Part shown: piece by piece, positions 17,538 through 27,706 of the stretch | How positions within the stretch are numbered: position 1 is the first letter of the stretch | Layout of the letters: every line of letters begins with the position of its first letter | NCBI GenBank assembly: GCA_016220085.1 | Contig: JACRIN010000016.1 | Location: 1 to 64,000, forward strand | Length of the DNA stretch: 64,000 bases | From: Planctomycetota bacterium | GTDB taxonomy: Bacteria; Planctomycetota; UBA1135; GCA-002686595 | Direction: 5' to 3' | Notes under the pieces: generated by a model | What the model was told of the DNA's origin: nothing | Seen by the model: only the letters and a program-made list of their open reading frames with translations | Databases searched by the model: none | Made by a program: the position numbers and the translations under genes

Positions 17538-20438
17538 ATGGCTCACTCGGAGACTACGCCGATGGCTGGGCTCGCAGCCGAACTCGCGCAAGCGCGCGCC
17601 GAGGTCGCACGCTTGCGCGCGAAGCTCGGTGACGCCGGTGACGCCGGTGACGCCGGTGATGCCGGTGATGCCGGTGATGCCGGTGATGCCGGTGATGCCG
17701 GTGATGCCGGTGATGCCACTGACGAGCACGCGCCGCGCTGGCGCCAGATGCTCGACGCCATCGACGGCATCGTCTTCGAGTACGACGTCGACGTCGATCG
17801 CTTCGTTTACGTCAGCGCGCGCGCCGAGGGCATGCTCGGCTTCACCATCGACGAGTGGTGCGCGCCGAACTTCTGGTCAGACCACGTCCACCCCGACGAC
17901 CTCGACGGCGCGATGACGGCCTGCGTGCGCGCGATCGAGGAGCGGCGCGACCACGAGCTCGAGTACCGGATGATCGGGCGCTTCGGCCGCGTCGCTTGGC
18001 TGCACGACTACTGCACGGTCGTCGAGGACGAAGGCCGCGTGCGTCTCTTCGGCGTGATGGTCGACGTCACTCCGAACAAGCGCGTCGAGTCGCTGATGGT
18101 GCAGGTGTCGGGTCGCCTGAGCGCCCTCGTCGCGAACCTCGCGGCCGGCGTGCTGTTCGGCGACTCCGACGGGCGCATCTCGTTCGCGAACACCTCGTTC
18201 TGCCGCCTGTTCGGGCTCCAGGATCCGAACGCGCTGGTCGGCGAGCCCGCGGCGCGCGTCATGGCGCGCATCGCGACGCGTTTCACCGAGTCGGAGCGCT
18301 TCCTCGAACTCGCGAACTCGCTGCCTTCGAGCGGCAACGCGAGCCTGACCGAGGAGTTCACGACGCTGCACGGCGGCGTGGTCGACGTCTCGCACGCTCC
18401 GGTGCACTTGCCGGGCGAGAGCCCGGGCCACCTCTGGCAGTTCACCGACGTCACCGCCAGCCGGAGCGCGGAGCGCACGATGCGCCGGATCGCCGCGGGC
18501 ACGTCGCGCGCGATCGGCGACGAGTTCTTCAAGGCGCTGGTCGAGCACGTCGCCGGCGCGCTGGGCGCGCGTTGGGCGGTCGTGTCCGAGCGTCTCGAGC
18601 ACGATCGCGATCGCGTCCGTACGCTCGCGGTCTGGGATCACGACCGGCTGATCGAGCCGTTCGAGCTCTCGATCTCCGGCGGGCCGTGCGAGAACGCCAT
18701 GCGCGACGGCATGGCGTTCTTCCCGGGCACGCTCTCGGACGCGTATCCGGAGCACGAGCTCGTCAAGCGCTTCGGCGTGCGCACGTACCTCGGTGCCGCG
18801 CTCCGCAGCTCGACCGGCGAGGTGCTCGGCGTCCTCGCGGTCCTGCACGATGCTCCGCTGCCGACGACGCTCGACGTCGCGTCGCTCCTCGCCGTCTTCG
18901 CCGGCCGCGCCGCGGCGGAGCTCGAGCGCAAGCACGCCGAGGCGGCGCTGCGTCGGAACGAGACTCGCCACCGCGCGCTGCTCGAGGCGCTGCCCGACCT
19001 GATGTTCCTGATGGACTCCGAGGGTCGCTACGTCGACTTTCACGCGTCCGACCGCAGCGCGTTGCTCGCCCCGCCGGAGGCGTTCCTCGGCAAGCACTTC
19101 AGCCGCGTGCTGCCCGCGCATCTCGTCCCGCAGGTCGCGCAGATGCACGAGCGCGTGCTGCGCACCGGCGAGCCTCAGATCGGCGAGTACACGGTCGAGG
19201 TCGGCGGGCGAGCGCGGCGCTACGAGGCTCGCATGGTCGCATGCGGCCCCGACCGCGTGCTCGCGATCGCGCGCGACATCGAGCAGCAGCACCGGCTCAA
19301 GGAAGAGCTCGCGCAGGCGCAGAAGATGGAGAGCATCGGTCGGCTCGCCGGAGGCGTCGCGCACGACTTCAACAACCTGTTGACCGGCATCCTCGGTTAC
19401 GCGGAGCTCGGCCAGGATGCGCTGCCGGCCTCGAGCGCCGTCGCGGGCTACTTCGGCCGCATCCGAGGCGCGGCGGAGCGCGCGGCGGAGCTGACCCATC
19501 AGTTGCTCGCGTTCGCGCGCAAGCAGATCGTCGAGCCGCGCGTGATCTCGCCCGCGGCGGCGATCGCGGAGATGCACGGCTTCGTGCAGCGGGTGATCGG
19601 CGAGGACGTCGAGCTCGCGACCGAGCTCGCGCCGGACACCTGGCGCGTGCTGATCGATCCGACTCAGTTCCAACAGGTGCTGCTCAATCTGCTGGTCAAC
19701 TCGCGCGACGCGCTGCCCGAAGGCGGACACGTGCGGATCTCGACCAGCAACGTGCGGCGCTTGCCGCGCGGCGGTGCCTCGCCCGAGACCGATGCCGACT
19801 GGGTTTGCATCGCCGTCGTCGACGACGGCATCGGGATGTCGAGCGAGGCTTTGACCCACGCGTTCGAGCCGTTCTTCACCACCAAGCCCGCGGGGCACGG
19901 CACCGGGATGGGGCTCGCGACGTGCTACGGCATCGTCAGCCAGCACGGCGGTCACATCGAGATCTCGAGCCAGCCCGGCGAGGGGACGCGCGTCGAGGTG
20001 CTCTTGCCGCGCGTCGATCTGCCATCCGAAGCGCGCGCGCCGAGGTCCGAGGGGATGCCGCACGGCACCGAGCGCGTGCTGCTGGTCGAGGACGAAGCGA
20101 CGGTGCGAGATCTGGTGCTCGGCGTGCTGCAGTCGCTCGGTTACGAAGTGTGCGCCGCGGAGGACGCCGAGGCGGCGCGAGCTCTCTGGCGCGAGTCGCG
20201 CGGCGGCTTCGACGTGCTCGTCACCGACGTGATCAGGCCCTCGGAGACCGGAGCGTCGCTCGCGGACGCGCTGCGCACCGAACGCCCGAGCTTGCGCGTG
20301 CTGTACGTTTCGGGCTACGCGGCGAGCTCGGTCGCGCCGGAGCGCCTCGCGGGCCCCGGAGTCGCGTTTCTGGCGAAGCCGTTCAGCGTCGGCGAACTCG
20401 CGCGCCGCCTACGCGCGCTGCTCGACGCGCCGCGCTGA
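17538..20438 (+). CDS. Multi-PAS hybrid sensor histidine kinase with receiver domain
   Basis: The 966-residue protein has no clear transmembrane segment. Domains in order: a short helix, ten GDA tripeptides (31-60), a PAS/PAC domain (about 70-185), a second PAS-like domain (about 195-310), a GAF domain (about 325-460), a third PAS (about 475-590), a HisKA dimerisation helix with phospho-acceptor H609 in [11 protein letters not shown], an ATPase domain with VDDGIGM and [11 protein letters not shown], and a receiver domain whose phosphorylated aspartate is D897 (VLVTDVIRP). It is a cytoplasmic multi-input hybrid kinase; the signal and output partner are not encoded next to it. The receiver has R-P where M-P is usual after the aspartate. 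Confidence 0.92.
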   Translation: MAHSETTPMAGLAAELAQARAEVARLRAKLGDAGDAGDAGDAGDAGDAGDAGDAGDAGDATDEHAPRWRQMLDAIDGIVFEYDVDVDRFVYVSARAEGMLGFTIDEWCAPNFWSDHVHPDDLDGAMTACVRAIEERRDHELEYRMIGRFGRVAWLHDYCTVVEDEGRVRLFGVMVDVTPNKRVESLMVQVSGRLSALVANLAAGVLFGDSDGRISFANTSFCRLFGLQDPNALVGEPAARVMARIATRFTESERFLELANSLPSSGNASLTEEFTTLHGGVVDVSHAPVHLPGESPGHLWQFTDVTASRSAERTMRRIAAGTSRAIGDEFFKALVEHVAGALGARWAVVSERLEHDRDRVRTLAVWDHDRLIEPFELSISGGPCENAMRDGMAFFPGTLSDAYPEHELVKRFGVRTYLGAALRSSTGEVLGVLAVLHDAPLPTTLDVASLLAVFAGRAAAELERKHAEAALRRNETRHRALLEALPDLMFLMDSEGRYVDFHASDRSALLAPPEAFLGKHFSRVLPAHLVPQVAQMHERVLRTGEPQIGEYTVEVGGRARRYEARMVACGPDRVLAIARDIEQQHRLKEELAQAQKMESIGRLAGGVAHDFNNLLTGILGYAELGQDALPASSAVAGYFGRIRGAAERAAELTHQLLAFARKQIVEPRVISPAAAIAEMHGFVQRVIGEDVELATELAPDTWRVLIDPTQFQQVLLNLLVNSRDALPEGGHVRISTSNVRRLPRGGASPETDADWVCIAVVDDGIGMSSEALTHAFEPFFTTKPAGHGTGMGLATCYGIVSQHGGHIEISSQPGEGTRVEVLLPRVDLPSEARAPRSEGMPHGTERVLLVEDEATVRDLVLGVLQSLGYEVCAAEDAEAARALWRESRGGFDVLVTDVIRPSETGASLADALRTERPSLRVLYVSGYAASSVAPERLAGPGVAFLAKPFSVGELARRLRALLDAPR
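17628..17717 (+). repeat. Ten perfect in-frame 9-bp repeats (GDA tripeptide)
   Basis: Three copies of GGTGACGCC are followed by seven copies of GGTGATGCC, all in frame inside the histidine kinase gene and encoding (Gly-Asp-Ala)10. The purity of the copies suggests recent slippage; length changes would add or remove whole tripeptides between the N-terminal helix and the first PAS domain without shifting the frame. Confidence 0.95.
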
Positions 20439-20534
20439 GCTTCCGAGGATCGCCGGCCGCGGCTATCGTGGCGCGCCCCAGAAGCGCGTCGTCGGCGTCG
20501 TTCGCGTCGGCACCGCCCAACCCCGGAGAAACGC

Positions 20535-22574
20535 ATGTCCCACGCGCTCTTGCGCCGGTTTTCCGCCGTCCTCGTCCTGGCCTCCGCGGCGCTCGCAGAG
20601 GAGCCGAAGGTGCTCACGCCGCACCGAGTCGCCGAACTGAAGAGTGTCGGCGGCGCGCTGATGTCGCCCGACGGGCGCCACGTCGCGTACACGCTATCGG
20701 TGCCGCGCAAGCCGCTCTCCGACGACGACGGCGGCAACCGGACCGAGCTCTGGGTGCTCGACGTGTCCGCGGGGAACTCGCGAGCGTTCGTCGGAGGGAA
20801 GAGCGAGCTCTCCGGCGTGTCGTGGACGCCCGACGGCGCCGGGCTCGCGTTCCTCGCGAAGCGCGGCGACGACAAGCACAACGCGCTCTACGTGTTGCCG
20901 CTCGCCGGCGGCGAAGCGCAGCGCGCCGCGGCGCTCGCGACCGGGATCTCGGGCTACAGCCTCGCGCCCGACTCGAAGCGCGTCGCGTTGCTCGCCGCCG
21001 ACGCGGTGCCCGACGCGCGCAAGAAGGAACAGGACAAGGGCTTCAAGCAGGAGATCTACGAGGAGGATTGGAGCAAGAGCTCGCTCTGGCTCGCGACGCT
21101 CTTCGACGCGAGCGCGAAGCCGACCCAGGTCGAGCTGCCGGGCTCGGTGCGCGACGTGAAATGGTCGCCGGTCGACGATCGCCTGTTGATCGCGCAGAGC
21201 CCGACGCCGCTGGTCGACGACGACATGATGCGCACGCGTGTCTCGGTGATCGATCTCGCGGGCAAGACGCTCGCGACGTTCGACAACCCGGGCAAGCTCG
21301 GCGCGATCTCGTGGAGCCCCGACGGTAAGCGGGTCGGCCTCCAATCCGCCGCGGACCTGAACGATCCGTCGGCGGGCCGGTTCCTCTTCGCGCAGGCGAG
21401 CGGCGGCGCGCTGGCCGATCCGTTGCCGGGGTACGCGGGCGACGTCGTCGCGAGCGCGTGGCGGGACGCCGACACGGTGAAGTTCGTCGCCGCGCACGGC
21501 GTGTGGTCGGCGTTCGAGGAGCTCGGCCTCGCTTCCTCCGGCGCGCCGAAGACGCTCGTGCCTGGCGGCGGCCCGATCCTGCAGTCGGTCAGCCTCTCGA
21601 AGGACGGCCAGAGCGCGGCGTTCGTCGCGAGCACGCCGACGCATCCGCCCGAGGTCTTCGTCATGAGCGCCGGCGAGAAGTCGCCGCGTCGGATGACCAC
21701 CTCGAATCCGTGGCTCGCCGAGTTCGAGCTCGCCAAGCAAGAGGTGGTCGAGTTCAAGGCGCGCGACGGGCTCGCGCTCCAAGGCGTGTTGATCCGTCCG
21801 CTCGACGAGAAGCCGGGCGAGCGCTATCCGCTGATCCTCTACGTGCACGGCGGACCGGAGTCGCACCATTCGAACGGCTGGCAGACCAACTACGGCAATC
21901 CGGCGCAGGTCGCCGCCGCGCGCGGCTTCGCGGTCTTCCACGTCAACTACCGCGGCAGCACCGGCCTCGGCGTCGAGTTCTCGAAGCTCAGCCAAGGCGA
22001 TCCCGCCGGCGCCGAGTTCGACGACCTGATCGACGGCATCGATCACCTGATCGCGAGCGGGCTGGTCGACAAGGACAAGGTCGGCGTCACCGGTGGTTCG
22101 TACGGCGGTTACGCGACCGCGTGGCTCTCGACGGCGTACTCGCACCGCATCGCGGCGGGCGTGATGTTCGTCGGCATCAGCGACAAGGTCTCGAAGGTCG
22201 GCACCACGGATATTCCCGACGAGGAGTACCTCGTTCACGCGCGCCATCGGCCGTGGGAGAAGTGGCAGTTCCTCCTCGAACGCAGTCCGATCTGGTACGC
22301 GGGCAAGTCGAGGACGCCGCTCTTGATCCTGCACGGCAAGGACGACCCGCGCGTCAATCCGGGGCAGTCGCGCGAGCTCTACCGCCACCTCCAGATGCAC
22401 GGCAACTCGGTGGTGCGCTTGGTGCTCTACCCGGGCGAAGGCCACGGCAATCGCAAGGCGTGCGCGAAGCTCGACTACGCGCTGCGCTCGATGCAGTGGT
22501 TCGAGCACTACTTGAAGGGCCCCGGCGGCGAGGCGCCCGCGTGGGACCTCGATTACGAGGAACCGAAGCAGTAG
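20535..22574 (+). CDS. S9 family prolyl oligopeptidase-type peptidase, secreted
   Basis: The 679-residue protein has a short signal peptide (about 1-21, ending ALAEE), an N-terminal beta-propeller with WD40-like repeats (about 30-400) and a C-terminal alpha/beta-hydrolase domain. The catalytic triad is visible: Ser522 in GGSYGGY, Asp604 in HGKDDPRVN and His637 in GEGHGN. These motifs fit the acylaminoacyl-peptidase/dipeptidyl-peptidase branch of family S9, which removes N-terminal residues from short peptides. The GH78 gene starts four bases after its stop, so the two are probably co-transcribed for use of extracellular glycopeptide or polysaccharide material. Confidence 0.92.
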   Translation: MSHALLRRFSAVLVLASAALAEEPKVLTPHRVAELKSVGGALMSPDGRHVAYTLSVPRKPLSDDDGGNRTELWVLDVSAGNSRAFVGGKSELSGVSWTPDGAGLAFLAKRGDDKHNALYVLPLAGGEAQRAAALATGISGYSLAPDSKRVALLAADAVPDARKKEQDKGFKQEIYEEDWSKSSLWLATLFDASAKPTQVELPGSVRDVKWSPVDDRLLIAQSPTPLVDDDMMRTRVSVIDLAGKTLATFDNPGKLGAISWSPDGKRVGLQSAADLNDPSAGRFLFAQASGGALADPLPGYAGDVVASAWRDADTVKFVAAHGVWSAFEELGLASSGAPKTLVPGGGPILQSVSLSKDGQSAAFVASTPTHPPEVFVMSAGEKSPRRMTTSNPWLAEFELAKQEVVEFKARDGLALQGVLIRPLDEKPGERYPLILYVHGGPESHHSNGWQTNYGNPAQVAAARGFAVFHVNYRGSTGLGVEFSKLSQGDPAGAEFDDLIDGIDHLIASGLVDKDKVGVTGGSYGGYATAWLSTAYSHRIAAGVMFVGISDKVSKVGTTDIPDEEYLVHARHRPWEKWQFLLERSPIWYAGKSRTPLLILHGKDDPRVNPGQSRELYRHLQMHGNSVVRLVLYPGEGHGNRKACAKLDYALRSMQWFEHYLKGPGGEAPAWDLDYEEPKQ

Positions 22575-22578
22575 GCCG

Positions 22579-25500
22579 ATGCTCGTCGCGCTCGCCTTCC
22601 TGACGTTCGCTTCGCCGAACCGAGCGCCGCAGGAGGGCGAGCCCGCAACGACCCGGGCGGTGCGCCCGGCGCGTTCCGAGCCGACGAACCTGCGCATGGA
22701 GTGGTTGGTCGAGCCGCTCGGCGTGATCGACGAGCGCCCGCGCTTCTCGTGGGAGCTCGCGGACTCCAGGCCGGGCGCGAAGCAGACCGCGTATCGCATC
22801 CAGGTCGCGACGAGCGTCGAGAAGCTCGCGCGCGACCAAGCCGACGTGTGGGACAGCGGCGTCGTGCAGTCGAGCGCGACCGTCGGCGTCGAGTACGGCG
22901 GAAGCGAGCTGCCGTCGCTCGCGAGCTTCGTGTGGACGGTGACCAACTTCGACGCGGAGGGCGTCGGCCTGAAGGCGCGACTCGCGCAACGCTTCGGCAC
23001 CGGCCCGCGCTCGGCCGAGGAGCTCGGCGCGAGCTGGATCCAAGTGCCGCCGCTCACGACTCCGCGCCGACGCGCGCACAACGGCTTCCATTCGGAGTGG
23101 GCGGAGCGGGCGGACGCGGTGAAGTGGGTGCAGCTCGATCTCCGTGGGCCGACCACGATCGACTCGGTGACCTTGTGGCCGACGCAACCGTTCGACGGAC
23201 CCGCTTGGCCCGAGTTTCTCTTCCCGCTCGAACTCGAGTTGCAGTGCGACGATGATCCGCGCTTCGAGATCGGCGTGCGTACGTTGGTTCGCTGGACCAG
23301 CGCAGGTTCCTCGCGTGCTGCGCTCGAGCCGCTGGTGTTGAAGTTCCCGGCGACCAGGGCCCGCAGCCTGCGCGTCGTCGTCACGCGCCTGGCGGAGAAC
23401 CCCGAGGGAAGGTTCGGGTTCACGTTGGCTGAGCTCGAGGCTCGTTCCTTCCAAGACGATGTCGAATGGGTGCTGCCGGCGACGCCACGTGCCAGCGACA
23501 CGCTCGAAATCGGCGCGTGGTCGCTCGCGAACCTCGTCGACGGCGACACGACGTCGCACCGCGCGGAGGAAGATCCGCCCGGACCGACCACGCTCTTCGC
23601 GAAGCCGTTTCGCCTCGAATCGCCGCCGGTCTCGGCGACGCTCCGGGCGACGGCGGCGGGGCTCTACCGCTTCTGGATCGACGGCAACGATCCCGAGAGC
23701 ACGCCGGTCGCACCTCTTTGGACGACCTACGACGTGCGGGCGGAGCTCGCGACGTATTCGGGCGTCGAGAAGTGTCTGCGCGCGGGCTGGAACGAGCTGC
23801 GCTTCGAAGTCGCGGACGGTTGGTTCGCCGGCCGCGTCGGCCTCGCCGGGATCGTGCCCGGCGGCTTCACGCGCGGGCTCTACGGCCGCCAACCGGCGTT
23901 GCTCGCGCGGCTCGACGTCGAGTGCGCGAACGGCGAGCACGTCACGGTGGTCAGCGACGGCTCGTGGTTCTACTCGCAAGAGACGACGATTCGTTCCGCG
24001 GACCTGCTAGACGGCGTGACCGTCGACCCGCGACAGCCGGCGCGCGCGAGCTCGCGCACAGCGCCCGACGGCAGCGAGCTGCGACTGCACTCTCCCGACC
24101 GCGCCGAGCTCGACTGGCGGATGGTGCACGCTTGGCCCGACTTCGCGCGCGACGGGCGTCGCGTCCAGCTCGATCCCGAGCGCTGCCAGCGGATCGCGTG
24201 CATCGACCTCGTCGAGCCGAAGCGGGTCGCGCAGGTCGCGCCGTTGACGTGGCTCCTCGACTTCGGTCAGAACTGCACGGCGGGGTTTTCGTTCGAAGCG
24301 CGAGCGACGCCGGAGCCAGGCGTCGTCGTGCGCTATGGCGAAGCGCTCGGGCCCGACGGGCGGCTCTACCGCGACAACCTGCGCGGCGCCGCGCAGACCG
24401 ATCGTTTCGTCTCCGTTCCCTCGGTTGCGGACTTCGAGAGCACGTTCACGCTGCACGGCTATCGCTATGCGGAAGTCGAAGGTCTCGCCGCAGCGCCGGA
24501 GCGAGCGTTCCAGTCCGTGGTCGGGCATCTCGCGAACGAGACCGGCACGTTCGAGTCGTCGAGCGAGCTGCTCAACCGACTCTGGCAAGCGATCCGTTGG
24601 ACGCAGCGCTCGAACTTGATCGGCATCCCGACCGACTGTCCGCAGCGCGACGAGCGGCTCGGTTGGATGGGGGACATCCAGGTCTTCGCGCCGACCGCGT
24701 GCTACCAACAGGACCTCGCCGCGTTCTTCACCAAGTGGATGTTCGACGTGCGCGACGCACAAGCGCGCGACGGACGCTTCCCCGACTTCGCACCGCATCC
24801 GTTCGATCCCAACGCGCGCTTCAGCGGCGCGCCGGCGTGGGCGGACGCGGGCGTGCTGGTGCCGTGGACCGCGTACACGTTCTACGGCGATCGGCGCTTG
24901 CTCGAGGAGCACATCGAAGCCGCCGAGCGCTGGGTCGAGTTCGTCCGCGCGACCAATCCCGACGGCGTGTGGCGCAACGAACGCGGCAACGACTACGGCG
25001 ATTGGTTGAACGGCGATTGGATCGCGCTCGCAGGCTGGAAAAAGGAGGGCGCGAACGTACCCAAGGATCTCTTCGCGACCGCGTTCCACGCGCGCTCGGC
25101 TCAGACGCTGTCGAAGCTGGAAGCGGCGCTCGGCCGTCGCCCGCAGGCCGCCGAGTTCGCCAAGCTCTTCGAGACCATCCGCCAAGCGTTCGTGCGCGAG
25201 TTCGTGAAGCCCGACGGCTCGCTCCCCGGCGACACGCAGGCCGGCTACGCGCTCGCGCTCGAGTTCGACTTGCTGCCGGAGTTCGCGCGCGAGCTCGCGC
25301 TCGAGCGCCTGGTCGCCGACATCGACGCGCGCGGCGGGCACCTCTCGACCGGCATCCAAGCGACGCCGCGCGCGCTCTTCGCGCTCTCGAACAACGGCCG
25401 TCACGAGCTCGCGTGCAAGCTCGTGCTCGACACGCGTTGTCCGTCGTGGGGGTACATGCTGGAGCAAGGCGCGACGACGATTTGGGAGCGCTGGGACGGC

Positions 25501-25965
25501 TTCGTGCCCGGCCGCGGGTTCCAGGATCCCGGCATGAACTCCTTCAACCACTTCGCGTTCGGCTCGGTCGGCGAGTGGATGATGGCGACGCTCGCCGGCA
25601 TCGAGCCCGACGAGACGCATCCGGGCTTCGAGCGCTTCTTCCTCCGCCCGCGGCCCGGCCCCGGTCTCGACTGGGTGCGCGCGAGCTACGCGAGCGTGCG
25701 CGGCACGATCGCGAGCGCATGGCGGCGCGTCGATGGTGAAGTCGGCGGTGAAGTCGGCGTCGTCGTCGAGTACGAGTTCACCGTTCCGCCAAACACGCTC
25801 GCGAGCGTCGCGCTCGACGCGACCGCCGCCGACGTGCTCTTCGAAGGCGCGGAGCCGTCGAAGCGCACGACGCAGCGCTCCGCGGGCCGGCTGCTCTTCG
25901 AACTCGCGCCGGGTACGCACCACTTTCGGGTCGCTCGACCGCGCTCGCGGCGCGTCCTTCGGTGA
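22579..25965 (+). CDS. Secreted alpha-L-rhamnosidase, GH78 family
   Basis: This 1128-residue enzyme has a short signal sequence (MLVALAFLTFASPNR) and the GH78 module order: an N-terminal fibronectin-like domain beginning NLRMEWLVEPLGV, beta-sandwich domains, an (alpha/alpha)6 barrel with DCPQRDERLGWMGD at 686-699, and a C-terminal beta domain starting near HPGFERFFLRP. The Asp and Glu of DERLGWMGD are the usual catalytic region of inverting rhamnosidases that release terminal L-rhamnose. About 190 residues between the first domain and the main sandwich form an inserted, discoidin-like module. A damaged copy of its 3' end lies at 27709-28109. It follows the S9 peptidase gene by four bases. Confidence 0.9.
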   Translation: MLVALAFLTFASPNRAPQEGEPATTRAVRPARSEPTNLRMEWLVEPLGVIDERPRFSWELADSRPGAKQTAYRIQVATSVEKLARDQADVWDSGVVQSSATVGVEYGGSELPSLASFVWTVTNFDAEGVGLKARLAQRFGTGPRSAEELGASWIQVPPLTTPRRRAHNGFHSEWAERADAVKWVQLDLRGPTTIDSVTLWPTQPFDGPAWPEFLFPLELELQCDDDPRFEIGVRTLVRWTSAGSSRAALEPLVLKFPATRARSLRVVVTRLAENPEGRFGFTLAELEARSFQDDVEWVLPATPRASDTLEIGAWSLANLVDGDTTSHRAEEDPPGPTTLFAKPFRLESPPVSATLRATAAGLYRFWIDGNDPESTPVAPLWTTYDVRAELATYSGVEKCLRAGWNELRFEVADGWFAGRVGLAGIVPGGFTRGLYGRQPALLARLDVECANGEHVTVVSDGSWFYSQETTIRSADLLDGVTVDPRQPARASSRTAPDGSELRLHSPDRAELDWRMVHAWPDFARDGRRVQLDPERCQRIACIDLVEPKRVAQVAPLTWLLDFGQNCTAGFSFEARATPEPGVVVRYGEALGPDGRLYRDNLRGAAQTDRFVSVPSVADFESTFTLHGYRYAEVEGLAAAPERAFQSVVGHLANETGTFESSSELLNRLWQAIRWTQRSNLIGIPTDCPQRDERLGWMGDIQVFAPTACYQQDLAAFFTKWMFDVRDAQARDGRFPDFAPHPFDPNARFSGAPAWADAGVLVPWTAYTFYGDRRLLEEHIEAAERWVEFVRATNPDGVWRNERGNDYGDWLNGDWIALAGWKKEGANVPKDLFATAFHARSAQTLSKLEAALGRRPQAAEFAKLFETIRQAFVREFVKPDGSLPGDTQAGYALALEFDLLPEFARELALERLVADIDARGGHLSTGIQATPRALFALSNNGRHELACKLVLDTRCPSWGYMLEQGATTIWERWDGFVPGRGFQDPGMNSFNHFAFGSVGEWMMATLAGIEPDETHPGFERFFLRPRPGPGLDWVRASYASVRGTIASAWRRVDGEVGGEVGVVVEYEFTVPPNTLASVALDATAADVLFEGAEPSKRTTQRSAGRLLFELAPGTHHFRVARPRSRRVLR

Positions 25966-26127
25966 CGACGCGTTCGTGCGCGCGGGGCATGCCGGTCACC
26001 TGAATCACGCGGGTCGCGTTGGTCGCGCGAGTCGCTCATGCGTCGAGCGGCGTCGAACGCTGCGTTGGCGAAGAAACGCGCGCCGTCTGCGCGGCGCGCC
26101 CGCCGCCGTGCAGTAGGCTTGGGAGCG

Positions 26128-27606
26128 ATGCGTCTCGCGCTCGCGATCCTCGCCGTGCTCGTGCTCGGGTTCGGCGCGTGGCTCGGTTGCCGCGAAAACG
26201 GCATGCTCGATGCGGTCGCGCCCGCCAACGTCGCGCAGCGCGCGCCGTCGCTCGGGCCGCGGCTCGCGCAGGGCGAAAACGCCGAGCTCGCCGCGGTCGC
26301 GCCGCCCGCGGAGGCCGACGCGCCGTCCGCGCGAACGAGCGCCGGGCCGCCGGAGCTCGTGCGGCTTCCGACGCGGCTCTCGGGCAGGCTGGTCTCCGAG
26401 GATGGGCGCGGTATCGCCGGCCTGCGCGCTCTCGCGTGGTGGTCGGGCGTCGACCCGAGCCTCGCCGACGTCGCGCGCGCGCTCGACGAGCGCCACGACG
26501 CGATCTTCGCCGCGACCAGCGGGCGCGACGGCGTCGTCGAGTTCGTCGGCCTCGATCCGCTGCGCGACTACACGGTCACCGCGGGCGGGCCGGGCTGGCT
26601 CGCGTTCGAGCCGCGTCCGGGTTGGCGCGTCGGCGGCGACGCGCGCGAGCTCCTGGTCGAGCCGTGGTTCGCGCTGCGGCTCGATCTGCGGCGCGCGGAC
26701 GGCACGCGTTACGCAGTGCCGCGCGCGGTCGGCGGTTGGCGGGCCGAGTTCACGCTCGCGGATCCGACGCTGGGCGAGCCTGCGAGCGTGCGCGCGATCG
26801 AGTTCCAGCTCGCGGGGATCGACGACGACGAGTCCGCGGATCCGGCGAGCGTGTTCCTGCGCTCGACCGCCGATGTGCGCGAGCTCGGGCCGGTCTCGAT
26901 CGAGCTCGCGCCGCCGGGGATCGCTCCGCTCGCGCTGCGCGACGTCAGGGTGCCGCGGCTCGCCGCTCCGCTCGCGACGCTCGACGTGCGCGTCGCCGAG
27001 GAACAGCCGCGAGCGAGCGTCCGCGTGCGCTTCGTCGACGCCGCGGGGCGCGCGGCGCTGACCGTGCCGGCGGGCTCGATCGAACTCGTCGCGCCGGACG
27101 GCGCGCGGATCGAGTTCGCGACGGGAGCGTTCCGAGCCAACCCGTTGCGGCTCGACGGCGTGCCGCACGGCGAGTATGCGGTCCGCTTCGTCGGCGACGT
27201 CTTCGGGTTCGCGATACCGGATCCGGAGAGCGATCCGGTCGCTTGCCGAGTCGGTGCGGGCGGCGCGGAGCTCGCGCTCGCGCTGCCGCCCTGCGGTCGG
27301 ATCGAGGTCGACGTCCGCGACGAAGGCGACGCGCCGTTCCGCGCGCGGCTCGTCCTGCGGCTCGCACCGAGCCTCGGACCGGAGATCGAGCAGCCGTTCG
27401 GCGCATCGGACCGCGACTTGTACTTCGCGCGAGGTCCGTACGAAGTCGCGCACGTTCCGGTCGGCACCTGGAGCCTGACCGCGAGCAACCGCGACCTCCC
27501 GCAGACGCCGTCGAGCTCCGAACGCGTGTTCGAGACGCCGTCGGATCCGCTGGAAGTCCGCGCGGGCGAAACCGCGCGCGTCGTTCTGCGCCCTTGGGGC
27601 CGTTGA
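26128..27606 (+). CDS. Secreted protein of unknown function, beta-rich
   Basis: The 492-residue product has a hydrophobic N-terminal leader (RLALAILAVLVLGFGAWLGC), with a cysteine that could be a lipobox, a disordered Ala/Pro-rich stretch, and then several beta-sandwich-like segments. One early segment (LSGRLVSEDGRGIAGLRALAW) resembles the opening of a carboxypeptidase regulatory-like domain, a module often found in planctomycetal surface proteins. No enzymatic motif is visible. ATG 26128 is supported by a GGGAG at 26121-26125; the 30 extra upstream residues of the open frame are arginine-rich. Confidence 0.65.
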   Translation: MRLALAILAVLVLGFGAWLGCRENGMLDAVAPANVAQRAPSLGPRLAQGENAELAAVAPPAEADAPSARTSAGPPELVRLPTRLSGRLVSEDGRGIAGLRALAWWSGVDPSLADVARALDERHDAIFAATSGRDGVVEFVGLDPLRDYTVTAGGPGWLAFEPRPGWRVGGDARELLVEPWFALRLDLRRADGTRYAVPRAVGGWRAEFTLADPTLGEPASVRAIEFQLAGIDDDESADPASVFLRSTADVRELGPVSIELAPPGIAPLALRDVRVPRLAAPLATLDVRVAEEQPRASVRVRFVDAAGRAALTVPAGSIELVAPDGARIEFATGAFRANPLRLDGVPHGEYAVRFVGDVFGFAIPDPESDPVACRVGAGGAELALALPPCGRIEVDVRDEGDAPFRARLVLRLAPSLGPEIEQPFGASDRDLYFARGPYEVAHVPVGTWSLTASNRDLPQTPSSSERVFETPSDPLEVRAGETARVVLRPWGR

Positions 27607-27608
27607 CG

Positions 27609-27706
27609 GCTCGACGCGCGAGCCCTCGGCCCGTTCTAATGGGCGCCATGACGCCGACCGATCCGCAGCTCGCGCGACGCGAGTCCGAGGAGCTGCTCAC
27701 TTTCAT
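27609..27706 (+). repeat. 98-bp direct repeat, copy A (aminopeptidase 5' end)
   Basis: This segment matches 31987-32084 over 98 bp with a single mismatch. It carries 39 bases of leader and the first 19 codons of the M18 aminopeptidase gene. It begins three bases after the stop of the preceding gene, and its right edge is a sharp junction to GH78-like sequence. Confidence 0.95.
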
